A stretch of DNA of 64,000 bases from Gammaproteobacteria bacterium. GTDB taxonomy: Bacteria; Pseudomonadota; Gammaproteobacteria; JAJPIJ01. The translations under genes were made by a program, and so were the position numbers. Below are positions 37,325-48,087 of this stretch, in pieces (the stretch's first letter is position 1; every line of letters begins with the position of its first letter). The notes under the pieces are model-generated. The model saw only the letters and a list, made by a program, of their open reading frames with translations. It searched no databases and was not told where the DNA came from. Where the stretch lies: contig JAJVHZ010000014.1 of NCBI GenBank assembly GCA_022072255.1, positions 1 through 64,000 on the forward strand, read 5' to 3'.

Positions 37325-38500
37325 TCAGTCGCCCGGCGCCTGCGGCACCCAGGGCCTGGGATTCACCACAACACCTGCGGTCGCCTTCTGCGTGCCCTCC
37401 ACGACGATGCGTTCGCCGGCGTTCAGCCCCTGCTCGACGACCCACATCCGATCGACGCGACGGCCCATCCGGACAGGGCGGATCTCTGCCCTGTTGTCCG
37501 CGCCGATGACGATGATCTGGTAGCTGCCTTGAAGCTCGGTGACGGCCCGCTGCGGAACGAGAAGCGCATCCCGCCGCACCTCGGAGCGCATCCTCACCCG
37601 CACGAACTGCCCGCTGCGCAGGACGTTGCCGGGGTTCGGGAAGATCGCGGCAATGCGCTGCGTGCCGGTTCGGGCATCGACCACGGTATCGACCGCGAAC
37701 AGGCGGCCCTTGTGAGCAAACACGGACCCGTCCGCCAGGATGAGTTCGTACTCCAGTTGCTGCTCATGCGCCCGACGGGCTTCGGGGTCGTTCGCCCAGC
37801 GCCGCGTGTAGGCGACGTAGCGCTGGTCGCTCACCGTGAAGTATGCCTTGATGGGGTCCACCGTGGACACCACCATGAGCGGGCCCGAGTTGGGACCGAC
37901 CAGATCACCCACCTGCGCTCGCGCAAGCCCCGCGATACCGTCGATGGGCGAGCGGACCGAGGCGTATTGCAGGTTCAGCGTCGCCTGATCGACGGTCGCG
38001 CGCTGTGCTTTCACGCGGGCACGCGCCGCTTCGGCCTGTTGCACGGCGTTGTCGCGTTCCTGCTTGCTGATCGCGGATTGGCCCACCAGACTGGTGTAGC
38101 GTTGCGCCAGCAGATCGGCCTGCTGAGCGTTGGCCTGCGCTTGTGCCAGCAGCGCCTGGGCCTCAGCGAGCCCGGCCTCCGAGGGGCGAGGATCGATCTG
38201 GAACAGGAGATCGCCGGCCTTGACCTCGCTGCCCTCTTGGTAGTTCTGCGCCACGAGGTGGCCCTGAACACGCGCCTGGATGCTCGCCTCGACGGAGCCT
38301 TCGAGCGTGCCGACAAAGTCATCATAGATCGGTACGTCTTGTTGCAGCACCTCGGTAACCAGTACCTCCGGCGGCGGCGTGGACCGTGGCGACTGCGGTC
38401 CGCAGGCGGACAGCGCCAGCGCAAACGCGACAATCCACACCTGTTTACGCGCAGCCTGCGCGGTTCCTGGTTTGTTGAGTGACCGTGATGATCTGCACAT
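37325..38500 (-). CDS. RND adaptor (membrane-fusion) lipoprotein
   Basis: This 391-residue periplasmic adaptor has a lipobox (ALALSACG). It then has a barrel-sandwich/lipoyl part (VQGHLVAQNYQEGSEVKAGDLLF), a long alpha-hairpin (LLAQAQANAQQADLLAQRY) and the beta-barrel and membrane-proximal domains. It works with the RND transporter six bases downstream. The start is the ATG at 38500, because it has an AGAGGA site, and the longer ORF start is not supported. Confidence 0.9.
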   Translation of the reverse strand: MCRSSRSLNKPGTAQAARKQVWIVAFALALSACGPQSPRSTPPPEVLVTEVLQQDVPIYDDFVGTLEGSVEASIQARVQGHLVAQNYQEGSEVKAGDLLFQIDPRPSEAGLAEAQALLAQAQANAQQADLLAQRYTSLVGQSAISKQERDNAVQQAEAARARVKAQRATVDQATLNLQYASVRSPIDGIAGLARAQVGDLVGPNSGPLMVVSTVDPIKAYFTVSDQRYVAYTRRWANDPEARRAHEQQLEYELILADGSVFAHKGRLFAVDTVVDARTGTQRIAAIFPNPGNVLRSGQFVRVRMRSEVRRDALLVPQRAVTELQGSYQIIVIGADNRAEIRPVRMGRRVDRMWVVEQGLNAGERIVVEGTQKATAGVVVNPRPWVPQAPGD

Positions 38501-38528
38501 GGTGAATCCTCTCACTGGAAAGCCGGTT

Positions 38529-39131
38529 CTATTTGGCGGCCACGCTCGCGACACGACTGACTCCGAGGCTCGAGCGCACGTGGAGCCGCGGGTCGAGCGC
38601 AAGCTTGACGATCAGGTCCGAAAGGCTGTTCAGCGACACTTCCCGGCCCTTGAACGGCTCACCCTTCTGCGTGAGCACGTAGTCGACGGCGGCATCCCGC
38701 GTGAACCAGCCCGGCCGGAGAATCGTGTAGTCGAGGTCCGAGCCTTCGATGACCGCCGCGGAATCCCGATACGGATCGAGCACGCGCTCATAGCGCTCGC
38801 CGGGCACCTCCCCGTAGATGCCCATGGAGCTCACGAAGATCAACCGCTTGACGCCGGTGGCCTGCATCGCCTGGACGATGCTTTCCGCCTGCTTCGCCAT
38901 CGGACCGGCGAGGTTTGCGTACACGACGTCCTGCCAGCGCATCGCGGCCATCAGCGTCGGCCGGTCGAGGACATCGCCCTCGACGATGTCGACGCGCGCG
39001 GAATCGGGGTTGGACAGGCGCGCTGCGTGGCGCAGATAGAGGGTGAGCCTCGCGTCCGACTGGGCGAGGAGCCACCGCGTCGTGTTGCGCGCGAGCTGGC
39101 CGTTGGCACCGAGGATGAGAATGTTGGTCAT
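38529..39131 (-). CDS. NAD(P)H-binding atypical SDR
   Basis: This 200-residue protein has the nucleotide motif ILGANGQLARN and belongs to the NAD(P)H-binding (PF13460-like) group. It contains RLIFVSSMGIYGEVPG and YTILRPGWFTRDAA. It is divergent from a LysR regulator, a typical arrangement for a target gene next to its regulator. It lies immediately upstream of the efflux adaptor (28 bases to 38500), so the three may be an operon. Confidence 0.78.
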   Translation of the reverse strand: MTNILILGANGQLARNTTRWLLAQSDARLTLYLRHAARLSNPDSARVDIVEGDVLDRPTLMAAMRWQDVVYANLAGPMAKQAESIVQAMQATGVKRLIFVSSMGIYGEVPGERYERVLDPYRDSAAVIEGSDLDYTILRPGWFTRDAAVDYVLTQKGEPFKGREVSLNSLSDLIVKLALDPRLHVRSSLGVSRVASVAAK

Positions 39132-39221
39132 GTCCTGACTCCTGCGGCGTAGTCTGGTCCGCAGGCATTGATCTGATAAGTCGGAGGATCGAGAATAGAC
39201 TTGTGAGAGAGGCTCATTAAA
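39132..39221. promoter_or_regulatory. Divergent LysR/target intergenic region
   Basis: This 90-base gap separates the NAD(P)H-binding gene (minus) from the LysR gene (plus). LysR proteins generally bind such a shared region to control both genes. I see AT-rich sequence (GATAAG, AATAGACT) but not a certain T-N11-A operator. Confidence 0.4.
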
Positions 39222-40151
39222 ATGCCCAACCGTGGCCGCAGCTCGGCCCGCGAGAACTACAACGAACTGCAGGCCTTCCTGGCGGTGGCCCGCGAGCGCA
39301 GCTTCACGCGCGCCGCGGCGCAGCTCGGCGTGTCACCCTCCGCGCTCAGCCATACCCTTCGCGGCCTGGAGGAACGGCTGAAGGTCCGCCTGCTCACGCG
39401 CACGACGCGCAGCGTGTCACCGACCGAGGCCGGCGAACGACTCGCACGAGAGTTGGAACCGCGCTTTCAGGACATAGACCGGGCGATCTCCGATCTGGGC
39501 GGGATACGCGAAAAGCCGGGCGGCACCATCCGGATTACCACGAGCGAGCACGCGGCCTCGAAAATTCTGTGGCCCGTGCTGGAGAAGTTCCTGCCGAAGT
39601 ATCCGGACATTCGCGTCGAGGTGATCTCCGACGCCCGCCTGACAGACATCGTCGCCGAGCGCTTCGACGCCGGCATCCGCCTGGGCGAGTCGGTCGCCAA
39701 GGGTATGGTGGCGGCGCCGGTCGGGCCGCCGCTGCGCATGCTCGTGGTCGGCACGCCGAAGTACCTGGCGTCCCGGCCGCCAATCAACTCACCGCGGGAC
39801 CTCGTCCATCACGACTGCATCAACATCCGTTTCCTGACGCACGGCGGTCTCTACACGTGGGAATTCCAGAAGGGCGGACGCGCGCTGAACGTGCGCGTCG
39901 AGGGGCGCCTCACCTTCAACAGCATGACGCAGGTCATCAAGGCGGCACGCGCCGGCTTCGGGCTCGCGTTCGCACATGAGGACCTGGTCGAAGCAGACAT
40001 CGCGGCTCGCCGCCTGAAGGCGGTGCTGACAGACTGGACGCCGCCGTTTCCGGGCTATCACTTGTACTACCCGAGCCGGCGGCAGCACTCACCCGCGTTT
40101 GCGCTGTTGATCCAGGCGATGCGGGCGTTTGGTTCAGGTCGCGACCCGTGA
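39222..40151 (+). CDS. LysR-family transcriptional regulator
   Basis: This 309-residue protein has a winged helix-turn-helix at residues 10-70 (AFLAVARERSFTRAAAQLGVSPSALSHTLRGLEERL). It is followed by the LysR effector-binding fold. Its divergent neighbour is an NAD(P)H-binding gene with the efflux pump behind it, which it probably regulates. Effector binding cannot be predicted. The ATG at 39222 is supported by the reading frame; no strong ribosome site stands before it. Confidence 0.88.
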   Translation: MPNRGRSSARENYNELQAFLAVARERSFTRAAAQLGVSPSALSHTLRGLEERLKVRLLTRTTRSVSPTEAGERLARELEPRFQDIDRAISDLGGIREKPGGTIRITTSEHAASKILWPVLEKFLPKYPDIRVEVISDARLTDIVAERFDAGIRLGESVAKGMVAAPVGPPLRMLVVGTPKYLASRPPINSPRDLVHHDCINIRFLTHGGLYTWEFQKGGRALNVRVEGRLTFNSMTQVIKAARAGFGLAFAHEDLVEADIAARRLKAVLTDWTPPFPGYHLYYPSRRQHSPAFALLIQAMRAFGSGRDP

Positions 40152-40320
40152 ACGTCGTCACGGCGCGTCCTGCCGCAAGGCGCGTCATAAGCGATGAATC
40201 GCCTGTCTATCCGCCATTTGGCGAATTGCTTCCTCTGGGAGACGATTTGAAACCAAACAGACCCCGAGAAACGTCAATCATCTGATCTCATTGACGAGAG
40301 AAATCCCCCGACAAATCCCC

Positions 40321-40336
40321 TCACTCCCACTCGATC
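40321..40336. repeat. 16-bp direct repeat identical to guaA 3' end (att)
   Basis: TCACTCCCACTCGATC occurs here and again in guaA at 42452-42467, exactly, in the same orientation. Neither flank extends the match. This copy is the very end of the nuclease-like gene, encoding IEWE and the stop as guaA does. The two copies bracket 2.1 kb with the integrase gene. That is what an inserted element with attL and attR would give. Confidence 0.75.
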
Positions 40337-40827
40337 AACGCGACAACCCGCGCCCCTAGTTCGTCGGGCAAGCACCTCACCGCACTGTGCCAATCTTTGG
40401 AGTTTGGCGCACGACCGCAACGAATAACGTACTTCTTCGCGCCGTCCGACACGGTCCCCGCACGCGCGTACTTTGGCATGTCGGACAGCGGAAATACCCA
40501 CGCCATCGCAATGGCGGATGAATCTTCCGTCAGCAGGCCGAAAATCGCACACGCAGGACGATCCCAATAAGTCGCTTTGCGAATCTCGAAATGAACCGTG
40601 TCCGACCGTTCAGAAGTGCCGGCTTTGTTGATCGTTACGGTTCTGCACTTCACTTGCGCCGGCAGCGCACGGCCTGATCGCTTGTCGTAGATCAGGAGAT
40701 CGATACCGTCATCGTCCGCAACGTGCTGGAACGCCGATAGGCGTCCGTTCGTCGCAATCATCAACATGTTGGCGACGTGATTCTCTGCAATGGCGCCGAT
40801 CTGAGTGCTGGAAAGTTTGTCCATCAA
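40321..40827 (-). CDS. PD-(D/E)xK-fold hypothetical protein (DUF4365-like)
   Basis: This 168-residue protein has the pattern of restriction-like nuclease folds: ENHVANMLMIATNGRLSAF, then the acidic DDDGIDLLIYD, then LPAQVKCR. The acidic pair followed by QxK is the usual PD-(D/E)xK arrangement. I have not placed it in a named family with certainty. It is the cargo gene beside the integrase. Its final codons are the att sequence, so the gene end may have been remade when the element inserted. A host-defence role is possible but unproved. Confidence 0.6.
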   Translation of the reverse strand: MMDKLSSTQIGAIAENHVANMLMIATNGRLSAFQHVADDDGIDLLIYDKRSGRALPAQVKCRTVTINKAGTSERSDTVHFEIRKATYWDRPACAIFGLLTEDSSAIAMAWVFPLSDMPKYARAGTVSDGAKKYVIRCGRAPNSKDWHSAVRCLPDELGARVVALIEWE

Positions 40828-40879
40828 TCGTCTCCCGCCATGCAGCCCTTCGAACTCGCCGATCCAGGCTAACAGGCCG

Positions 40880-42136
40880 CTACGTCAGCGCCTGTGACGC
40901 GATTACCTTCATTGACGAGGGCAGAAGTACCGGCGTGTGCGCCTTGCCCGCCACCCACGCGTCGATCATCTCCGCCCACTCCTGCAGCATGTGCCGCCGC
41001 TGCTCGGCGTACTGGGCGCGGTTGTATGTGCCACGCGATGACTCGTTGCGCTCGTGCGCGAGCGCCTTCTCGATCCAGTCGCGGTTGAAACCCATCTCGT
41101 TGAGGATCGTAGAGCCGGTGCGGCGCAGGTCGTGAACCGTGAACATCTCCAGCGGCGGGCCTTTGGCCTTGGCCTTCTCGGCGATCTGCGACGTGACCCG
41201 GTTGAGCCTGCTCGCTGCGATGTGAACGTCGGCGTCATAGCGTGATGGGAAAACGTATGGCGAGCTGCCCGCCATCAGCTTCAGCGCGGTGAAAATCTCC
41301 AGCGCCTGCCGCGAGAGATAGACACTGTGCGGCCGACGCGCCTTCATGCGTTCCTTCGGAATCGTCCAGACGCCCTTGTCGAAGTCGACCTCGCTCCACA
41401 TGGCCTTTGCCAGTTCGCTCTTGCGCACGAGCGTCAGCAGGATCATCCGCAGCGCCAGGCGGTGGATGTGGGCAAACGACACCTTGTCGATCAGCGTGAA
41501 CGCGATCCGGATTTCCTCGGGGCTAAGCGCGCGCTCGCGCGGCTTGAAGGTTGCAATGGAAGTTGGCGCCACCTCGTTGGCCGGATTCGGCACCTTGTGA
41601 CCGTGCAGGTTCGCGAAGTTGTAGATGCCCTTCACGATGTCCCGGACGTGAATGGCCGTCGCGGGCGAACCCCGGTTCTTGATCTTCAAGCACAGGATGC
41701 GCACGTCGTCGGACGACACCTCCGGCAGCAGGCGGTTCGAGAGTTCGGGTTCGACCTCGCGCCGATAGATGCCCTTGCGCATGGTGCGAGTGCTCTCCGC
41801 CATCGGGCCCTCGTCCAGCCACTTGGTGGCGAACTGGCCCAGGGTCTGAGCGGCTGCCAACTGGCGCTTCTCGCGCTGCTTCACCCTCGCCGGAGAATGC
41901 CCTTGGGCGAGCGTGTTCCGGGCGGCGATGCACTTCTCGCGCGCGGCGGACAGGGATAGGCCCGCCGGGCCATAGCGACCCAGCGTGAGGGTCTCGCGCC
42001 GGTTGCTGATCCGATAGTCGAACCGGAACGTGATCGTCCCTGCCGGGGAGACGGTCACGTACATCCCATCCCGGTCCGTCACTTTGTACGGCTTTTCCCG
42101 GGGTTTCAGCCTCTTCAGGGCGATGTCGGTAAGCAT
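40880..42136 (-). CDS. Tyrosine integrase (P4-like, guaA-specific)
   Basis: This 418-residue phage-type integrase has an N-terminal DUF4102 arm-binding part (LTDIALKRLKPREKPYKV, then FRFDYRISNRRETLTLGRYG) and a C-terminal catalytic domain. The catalytic residues are visible as R in LVRKSEL, H-x-x-R in HDLRRTGS, H in ALAHERN and the tyrosine in YNRAQY. It sits next to guaA, the known target of a family of genomic islands. The start is the ATG at 42136, seven codons inside the longest ORF. Its length and motifs look intact, so it may still be active. Confidence 0.9.
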   Translation of the reverse strand: MLTDIALKRLKPREKPYKVTDRDGMYVTVSPAGTITFRFDYRISNRRETLTLGRYGPAGLSLSAAREKCIAARNTLAQGHSPARVKQREKRQLAAAQTLGQFATKWLDEGPMAESTRTMRKGIYRREVEPELSNRLLPEVSSDDVRILCLKIKNRGSPATAIHVRDIVKGIYNFANLHGHKVPNPANEVAPTSIATFKPRERALSPEEIRIAFTLIDKVSFAHIHRLALRMILLTLVRKSELAKAMWSEVDFDKGVWTIPKERMKARRPHSVYLSRQALEIFTALKLMAGSSPYVFPSRYDADVHIAASRLNRVTSQIAEKAKAKGPPLEMFTVHDLRRTGSTILNEMGFNRDWIEKALAHERNESSRGTYNRAQYAEQRRHMLQEWAEMIDAWVAGKAHTPVLLPSSMKVIASQALT

Positions 42137-42451
42137 GGCGGGCCCCTGTTCTGACACAGGCCTGTTTTACCGTCAAAACCCTGTATCGCTCAATCCGCAC
42201 CAGGGAAAACACGGGTTTCTGCCATTTTTTCCCTGAAATTCTGCGATTTGTTTGTCCGTCATGCCGTCAATCGTATGACGGTAAAAATGGAGGTCCTTAG
42301 GTATGTCCGGAATCCTTACCGTCAGATTTACCGTCAGATCGCGTCGCTTGGTGCCGATAGCCAGCGATAGATTCGGAAAGGTTATTTATTATTATTCAGC
42401 GACTTAGGTTCTGTTTTCGTGGGTCACCGATAGACCGCGAAAGGCACTCGA
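42137..42451. other. Attachment and promoter region of the integrase
   Basis: There is no gene in this stretch. It holds the integrase promoter, the TTACCGTCA iterations, and AT-rich DNA (TATTTATTATTATTCAG near 42390), all typical of an att region. Then comes the guaA 3' end with the 16-bp repeat. Confidence 0.6.
42165..42339. repeat. Iterated TTACCGTCA sites (likely integrase arm sites)
   Basis: The word occurs four times between the integrase start and guaA: TTTTACCGTCAAAA at 42165, the reverse form TGACGGTAAAAA at 42276, and two perfect tandem copies of TTACCGTCAGAT at 42316-42339. Spaced and tandem copies in an att region are what arm-type integrase or excisionase sites look like. The assignment is inferred from position. 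Confidence 0.55.
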
Positions 42452-42467
42452 TCACTCCCACTCGATC
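42452..42467. repeat. 16-bp att repeat at the guaA 3' end
   Basis: This is the exact partner of 40321-40336, in the last codons of guaA (IEWE and stop). The target gene's sequence is thus kept intact by the insertion, as is usual for islands that use a gene end as attB. Confidence 0.75.
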
Positions 42468-44026
42468 GTCGCGGGCGGCTTGCCGGAGATGTCGTAGACG
42501 ACGCGCGAGACCCCCGCCACCTCGTTGATGATGCGGCGGGAGAGGTGATCGAGCAGCTCGTAGGGCAGGTGCGCCCAGCGGGCGGTCATGAAGTCGATGG
42601 TCTCCACGGCGCGCAGGGCGATCACGTGGGCATAGTTGCGCTGGTCGCCGGTCACGCCGACGGACCTCACCGGCAGGAACACGGCGAAGGCCTGGCTCAC
42701 CTTGTCGTAGAGATCGTGCCGGCGCAGCTCCTCGATGAAGATGGCGTCGGCGCGGCGCAGCATCTCCGCGCGCTCCTTGCGCACCTCGCCCAGGATGCGC
42801 ACTCCCAGTCCCGGCCCCGGGAAGGGATGGCGGTAGACCATCTCGTAGGGCAGGCCGAGCTCCAGGCCCAGCCGGCGCACCTCGTCCTTGAACAGCTCGC
42901 GCAGGGGCTCGACCAGTTGCATGCGCATCTGCGCGGGCAGACCCGCGACGTTGTGATGGGACTTGATGACGTGCGCCTTGCCGGTCCTGCCGCCGGCGGA
43001 TTCGATCACGTCCGGATAGATCGTCCCCTGCGCCAGGAACTGCACGTCGGCGAGCTTCGCGGCCTGCTCTTCGAACACCTCGATGAACAGGCCGCCGATG
43101 ATCTTGCGCTTGACCTCCGGGTCCTCCACGCCCTTCAGGGCGCCGAGGAACCGCTGCTCGGCGTCCACACGGATCACCCGCACCCCCATGTGCTGGCCGA
43201 AGGTCGCCATCACCTGGTCGCCCTCGTGCAGCCTGAGCAGGCCGGTGTCGACGAATACGCAGGTGAGCTGATCACCCACCGCCCTGTGCAGCAGCGCGGC
43301 GACCACGGAGGAATCGACGCCGCCGGACAGGCCCAGCAGCACCCCGCCCCGGCCAACCTGCGCGCGCACGCGGGCGACGCTGTCGTCGATGATGCTCGCG
43401 GTCGTCCACGTGGACCCGCAGCCGCACAGGTCGTGGACGAAGCGCGAGAGTAGGCGCATGCCCTGGCGGGTGTGCGTGACCTCGGGGTGAAACTGCAAGG
43501 CGTAGAAGCTGCGGTTCTCGTCGGCCATTCCGGCGACGGGACAGGTGCCGGTGGAGGCGATCACCTTGAATCCGGGCGGCATCTCGACTACCTGATCGCC
43601 ATGACTCATCCACACGTCGAGCAGGCCGTGTCCCTCCTCGTTGGTGCGGTCCTCGATGCTCGCGAGCAGGCGCGAGTGTCCGCGCGCGCGTACCTCCGCG
43701 TAGCCGAACTCGCGCTGCTCCACCGCCTGCACGCGGCCGCCGAGCTGCGCGGCCATGGTCTGCATGCCGTAACAGATGCCGAGCACCGGCACGCCCAGAT
43801 CGAAGACGACGCGCGGTGCGCGCACCTCGCTCGCCACGGTCACCGACTCCGGGCCGCCGGAAAGTATGACCCCCTTCGGGCGGAACTCGCGGATCGCCGC
43901 CTCGTCCATGTCGAAGGCGTGCAGTTCGCAATACACCCCGGCCTCGCGCACGCGGCGCGCGATGAGTTGCGTGTACTGCGATCCGAAATCCAGTATGAGG
44001 ATGCGATCGGCGTGGATGTCGGTCAT
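42452..44026 (-). CDS. guaA: GMP synthase (glutamine-hydrolysing)
   Basis: This 524-residue bifunctional enzyme makes GMP from XMP. The N-terminal glutamine amidotransferase shows the catalytic cysteine in GICYGMQ and histidine/glutamate in FHPEVTHT. The synthetase part shows the P-loop [10 protein letters not shown], and the dimer domain ends in ATIEWE. It acts in purine synthesis. It pairs with guaB just upstream, and its stop overlaps an att site. The length is normal and the gene appears healthy despite the insertion. Confidence 0.97.
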   Translation of the reverse strand: MTDIHADRILILDFGSQYTQLIARRVREAGVYCELHAFDMDEAAIREFRPKGVILSGGPESVTVASEVRAPRVVFDLGVPVLGICYGMQTMAAQLGGRVQAVEQREFGYAEVRARGHSRLLASIEDRTNEEGHGLLDVWMSHGDQVVEMPPGFKVIASTGTCPVAGMADENRSFYALQFHPEVTHTRQGMRLLSRFVHDLCGCGSTWTTASIIDDSVARVRAQVGRGGVLLGLSGGVDSSVVAALLHRAVGDQLTCVFVDTGLLRLHEGDQVMATFGQHMGVRVIRVDAEQRFLGALKGVEDPEVKRKIIGGLFIEVFEEQAAKLADVQFLAQGTIYPDVIESAGGRTGKAHVIKSHHNVAGLPAQMRMQLVEPLRELFKDEVRRLGLELGLPYEMVYRHPFPGPGLGVRILGEVRKERAEMLRRADAIFIEELRRHDLYDKVSQAFAVFLPVRSVGVTGDQRNYAHVIALRAVETIDFMTARWAHLPYELLDHLSRRIINEVAGVSRVVYDISGKPPATIEWE

Positions 44027-44164
44027 ATGGGACAGGGCGCGAACAGTGGGTCGTGGGCGGCGATCCGTGAATCGTGATCCGTCATCGGTGGTTGGACGCC
44101 CTGCCCCGGCGCGCCCTCCGCACCGCCGGCCACGACCCGCGGCTCACGGATCACCCATCACGCA

Positions 44165-45718
<1,554 letters not shown>

Positions 45719-45729
45719 TCATCTTGGGC

Positions 45730-47130
45730 ATGAGCACGACGAATCAGCTGCCGACGGATCTGCCTCCGCAGCGCGAGGTCTACACCATCTCGCGCCTGAA
45801 TCGCGAGGCCCGCGCGCTGCTCGAGGGCCGCTTCCCGCTCATCTGGATCGAGGGGGAGGTGTCGAACTTCGCCCGCCCCGGATCCGGGCACTGGTATTTC
45901 ACGCTCAAGGACGCGCAGGCGCAGGTACGCTGCGCGATGTTCCGGCAGAACAACATGCGCCTGAAATTCCTGCCGCAGGACGGCATGCACGTCCTGGCGC
46001 GGGCGCGGGTGAGCATCTACGAGGGGCGCGGGGAATTCCAGCTCATCGTCGAGCACGCCGAGCCCGCCGGCGAAGGCCTGCTGCGCATGCAGTTCGAACA
46101 ACTCAAGAGGAAACTCGCCGCCGAGGGCCTGTTCGAGGAGTCCCACAAGCAGCCGCTGCCCCCGCATCCGCGCACCGTCGGCGTCATCACCTCGCCCACC
46201 GGGGCGGCCATCCGCGACATCCTGAGCGTCTTGCGCCGCCGGGCCCCGCAACTGGAGGTCATCATCTACCCGGTGCCCGTCCAGGGCGCCGCGGCCGCGC
46301 CACAGATCGCCGCCATGATCGGGTCGGCCGACGCGCGCCAGGAATGCGATGTCTTCCTGCTGGCCCGCGGCGGCGGCTCGCTCGAGGATCTCTGGCCGTT
46401 CAACGAGGAGGTCGTCGCACGCGCGATCCATGCCTGCCGCACCCCGATCGTCAGCGGCGTCGGCCACGAGATCGATTTCACCATCGCCGACTTCGTGGCC
46501 GACGTGCGTGCCCCGACGCCGTCGGCGAGCGCGGAGCTAGTGAGCCCCGATCGGCGCGAGTTGCTGACGCAGCTCCGCGGGCTGGAATCGCGCCTCGTCC
46601 AGCTCGCCGGCGCACTGCTCGCCCGCCAGCGTGAGCGCATGGCGTGGCTGTCGCGGCGGCTGGTGCATCCGGGACGACGCCTGCAGGAACTGGCGCAGCG
46701 GCTCGACGATGTGTACGCGCGCATGGGCAGCGCGGTGCACACGCTGATCCACCGGCGCCAAGTCGAGCTGGTCCGGCTTTCCGCGCGTCTGTCCGCGCTC
46801 AGCCCGGCGCAGCGACTCATGTACCTGCGGGGGCAGCTCGCGCAGTGGCGTCTGCGCCTGGTGCAGACGATGCGCGATCGCCTGCACCAGGAGGCAGCGC
46901 GCCTGCAGCCGGCGACGAGGGCCCTGCATGCGGTGAGTCCGCTCGCCACGCTCGAGCGCGGCTACGCCATCCTCACCGATGCGCAGGCGCAGATCCTGCG
47001 CGAGGCCGGCACGGCGCGGATCGGCGACCGCGTCGCGGCGCGACTCGCGCGCGGCCGGCTGCATTGCACCGTGGAGGAGGTCGTCATCGAGGATCGGTCT
47101 GCCGCCACGACGCCTGAACGCGATGCGTAG
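45730..47130 (+). CDS. xseA: Exodeoxyribonuclease VII large subunit
   Basis: This 466-residue subunit cleaves single-stranded DNA with XseB. It has an N-terminal OB fold (RLNREARALLEGRFPLIWIEGEVSNF), then the catalytic part with VGVITSPTGAAIRDIL and RGGGSLEDLW, VVSGVGHEIDFTIAD-like residues, and a coiled-coil. It is divergent from guaB with about 100 bases between, which holds both promoters. The ATG at 45730 gives the normal N-terminus. Confidence 0.95.
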   Translation: MSTTNQLPTDLPPQREVYTISRLNREARALLEGRFPLIWIEGEVSNFARPGSGHWYFTLKDAQAQVRCAMFRQNNMRLKFLPQDGMHVLARARVSIYEGRGEFQLIVEHAEPAGEGLLRMQFEQLKRKLAAEGLFEESHKQPLPPHPRTVGVITSPTGAAIRDILSVLRRRAPQLEVIIYPVPVQGAAAAPQIAAMIGSADARQECDVFLLARGGGSLEDLWPFNEEVVARAIHACRTPIVSGVGHEIDFTIADFVADVRAPTPSASAELVSPDRRELLTQLRGLESRLVQLAGALLARQRERMAWLSRRLVHPGRRLQELAQRLDDVYARMGSAVHTLIHRRQVELVRLSARLSALSPAQRLMYLRGQLAQWRLRLVQTMRDRLHQEAARLQPATRALHAVSPLATLERGYAILTDAQAQILREAGTARIGDRVAARLARGRLHCTVEEVVIEDRSAATTPERDA

Positions 47131-48022
47131 TCGAATGCAGGCGCGCGCGGCCGGCGCATTCGCGCTGGCGATGCTCCTGTCGCCGTCGGTCAGCCCGACG
47201 CAGCCGCCCGGGCCGTCCGCGGCGGCAGAGTCCTCCGGGCTGCCGGCCGGGGCGAATGTGCCGGGCGGCTTCGTGGTCATACCCCTGGAGGCGGGCGGCG
47301 CGGATCGCCCGACCGCCAGCTTCAACGGCCGCCGCGTCCTCGTGATACCCGACGGCGAGGGCTACGCGGCGATCGTCGGGATACCGCTGAAGACCGCTCC
47401 CGGGGAGCAGCGCATCGCCGCGCGCGGCGCCACGCGGAAAACCTACCCGTTCCAGGTCGAACCGAAGCGATACGCCGAGCAGCGGCTCACGATCACCGAT
47501 ACGCGCAAGGTCAACCCCAACCCGGAGGATCAGGCGCGCATTGCCCGCGAGATGAAACGCATCGCCGCGGCGAAGGCGCACTGGAGCGAGCAGGAACCCG
47601 ATTCGCTGCGGCTGGACCTCCCGGCGCGGGGGCGCTTCAGCAGCCCCTTCGGCCTGCGCCGGTTCTTCAACGATCAGGAACGAAATCCGCACTCCGGTCT
47701 CGACATCGCCATCGGCACGGGCACGCCAGTGCTCGCCGCAGCCGCCGGTACGGTGATCGACACGGGGGACTACTTCTTCAATGGCAGGACGGTGTTCGTT
47801 GATCACGGCCAGGGCTTCCTGACCATGTACTGCCACCTGAGCGAGATCCGGGTGCAGCCCGGCGATCGGGTCGGCCGCGGCGAGCGGCTCGCCCTGTCGG
47901 GCATGACCGGCCGTGCCACCGGTCCGCACCTGCATTTCTCCGTCGTCCTGAACGACACCATGGTCGATCCGGCGCTTTTCCTGCCGCTCCCGAACTCCCC
48001 GCCAAAGGCCGGGGCGAGGTAG
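47123..48022 (+). CDS. M23 family metallopeptidase (murein hydrolase type)
   Basis: This 299-residue exported protein has a signal region (AGAFALAMLLSPSVS), a long linker and a C-terminal peptidase M23 domain. Zinc ligands are in HSGLDIAIGTG and GPHLHFSVV. The family cleaves peptidoglycan cross-links or activates amidases at the envelope. The ATG overlaps the xseA end by eight bases, so the two are coupled. The exact partner, such as an amidase, is not visible here. Confidence 0.85.
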   Translation: MRSRMQARAAGAFALAMLLSPSVSPTQPPGPSAAAESSGLPAGANVPGGFVVIPLEAGGADRPTASFNGRRVLVIPDGEGYAAIVGIPLKTAPGEQRIAARGATRKTYPFQVEPKRYAEQRLTITDTRKVNPNPEDQARIAREMKRIAAAKAHWSEQEPDSLRLDLPARGRFSSPFGLRRFFNDQERNPHSGLDIAIGTGTPVLAAAAGTVIDTGDYFFNGRTVFVDHGQGFLTMYCHLSEIRVQPGDRVGRGERLALSGMTGRATGPHLHFSVVLNDTMVDPALFLPLPNSPPKAGAR

Positions 48023-48087
48023 ACGTCGACGAGCTGGCCGATGCGGGCAACATGGCGTGAACCCGGCGCCGGCCCGAAGGAAGACGC

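Noticed and set aside
40272-40296. CGTCAAT/ATTGACG inverted repeat before the small island
   Set aside because: Arms of only seven bases with an 11-base loop and no gene end at the right distance; not enough to call a terminator or operator.
44027-44164. Repeated ATCACGG/CGTGATCC words between guaB and guaA
   Set aside because: They are short and imperfect in an ordinary 138-base gap; no structure is supported.
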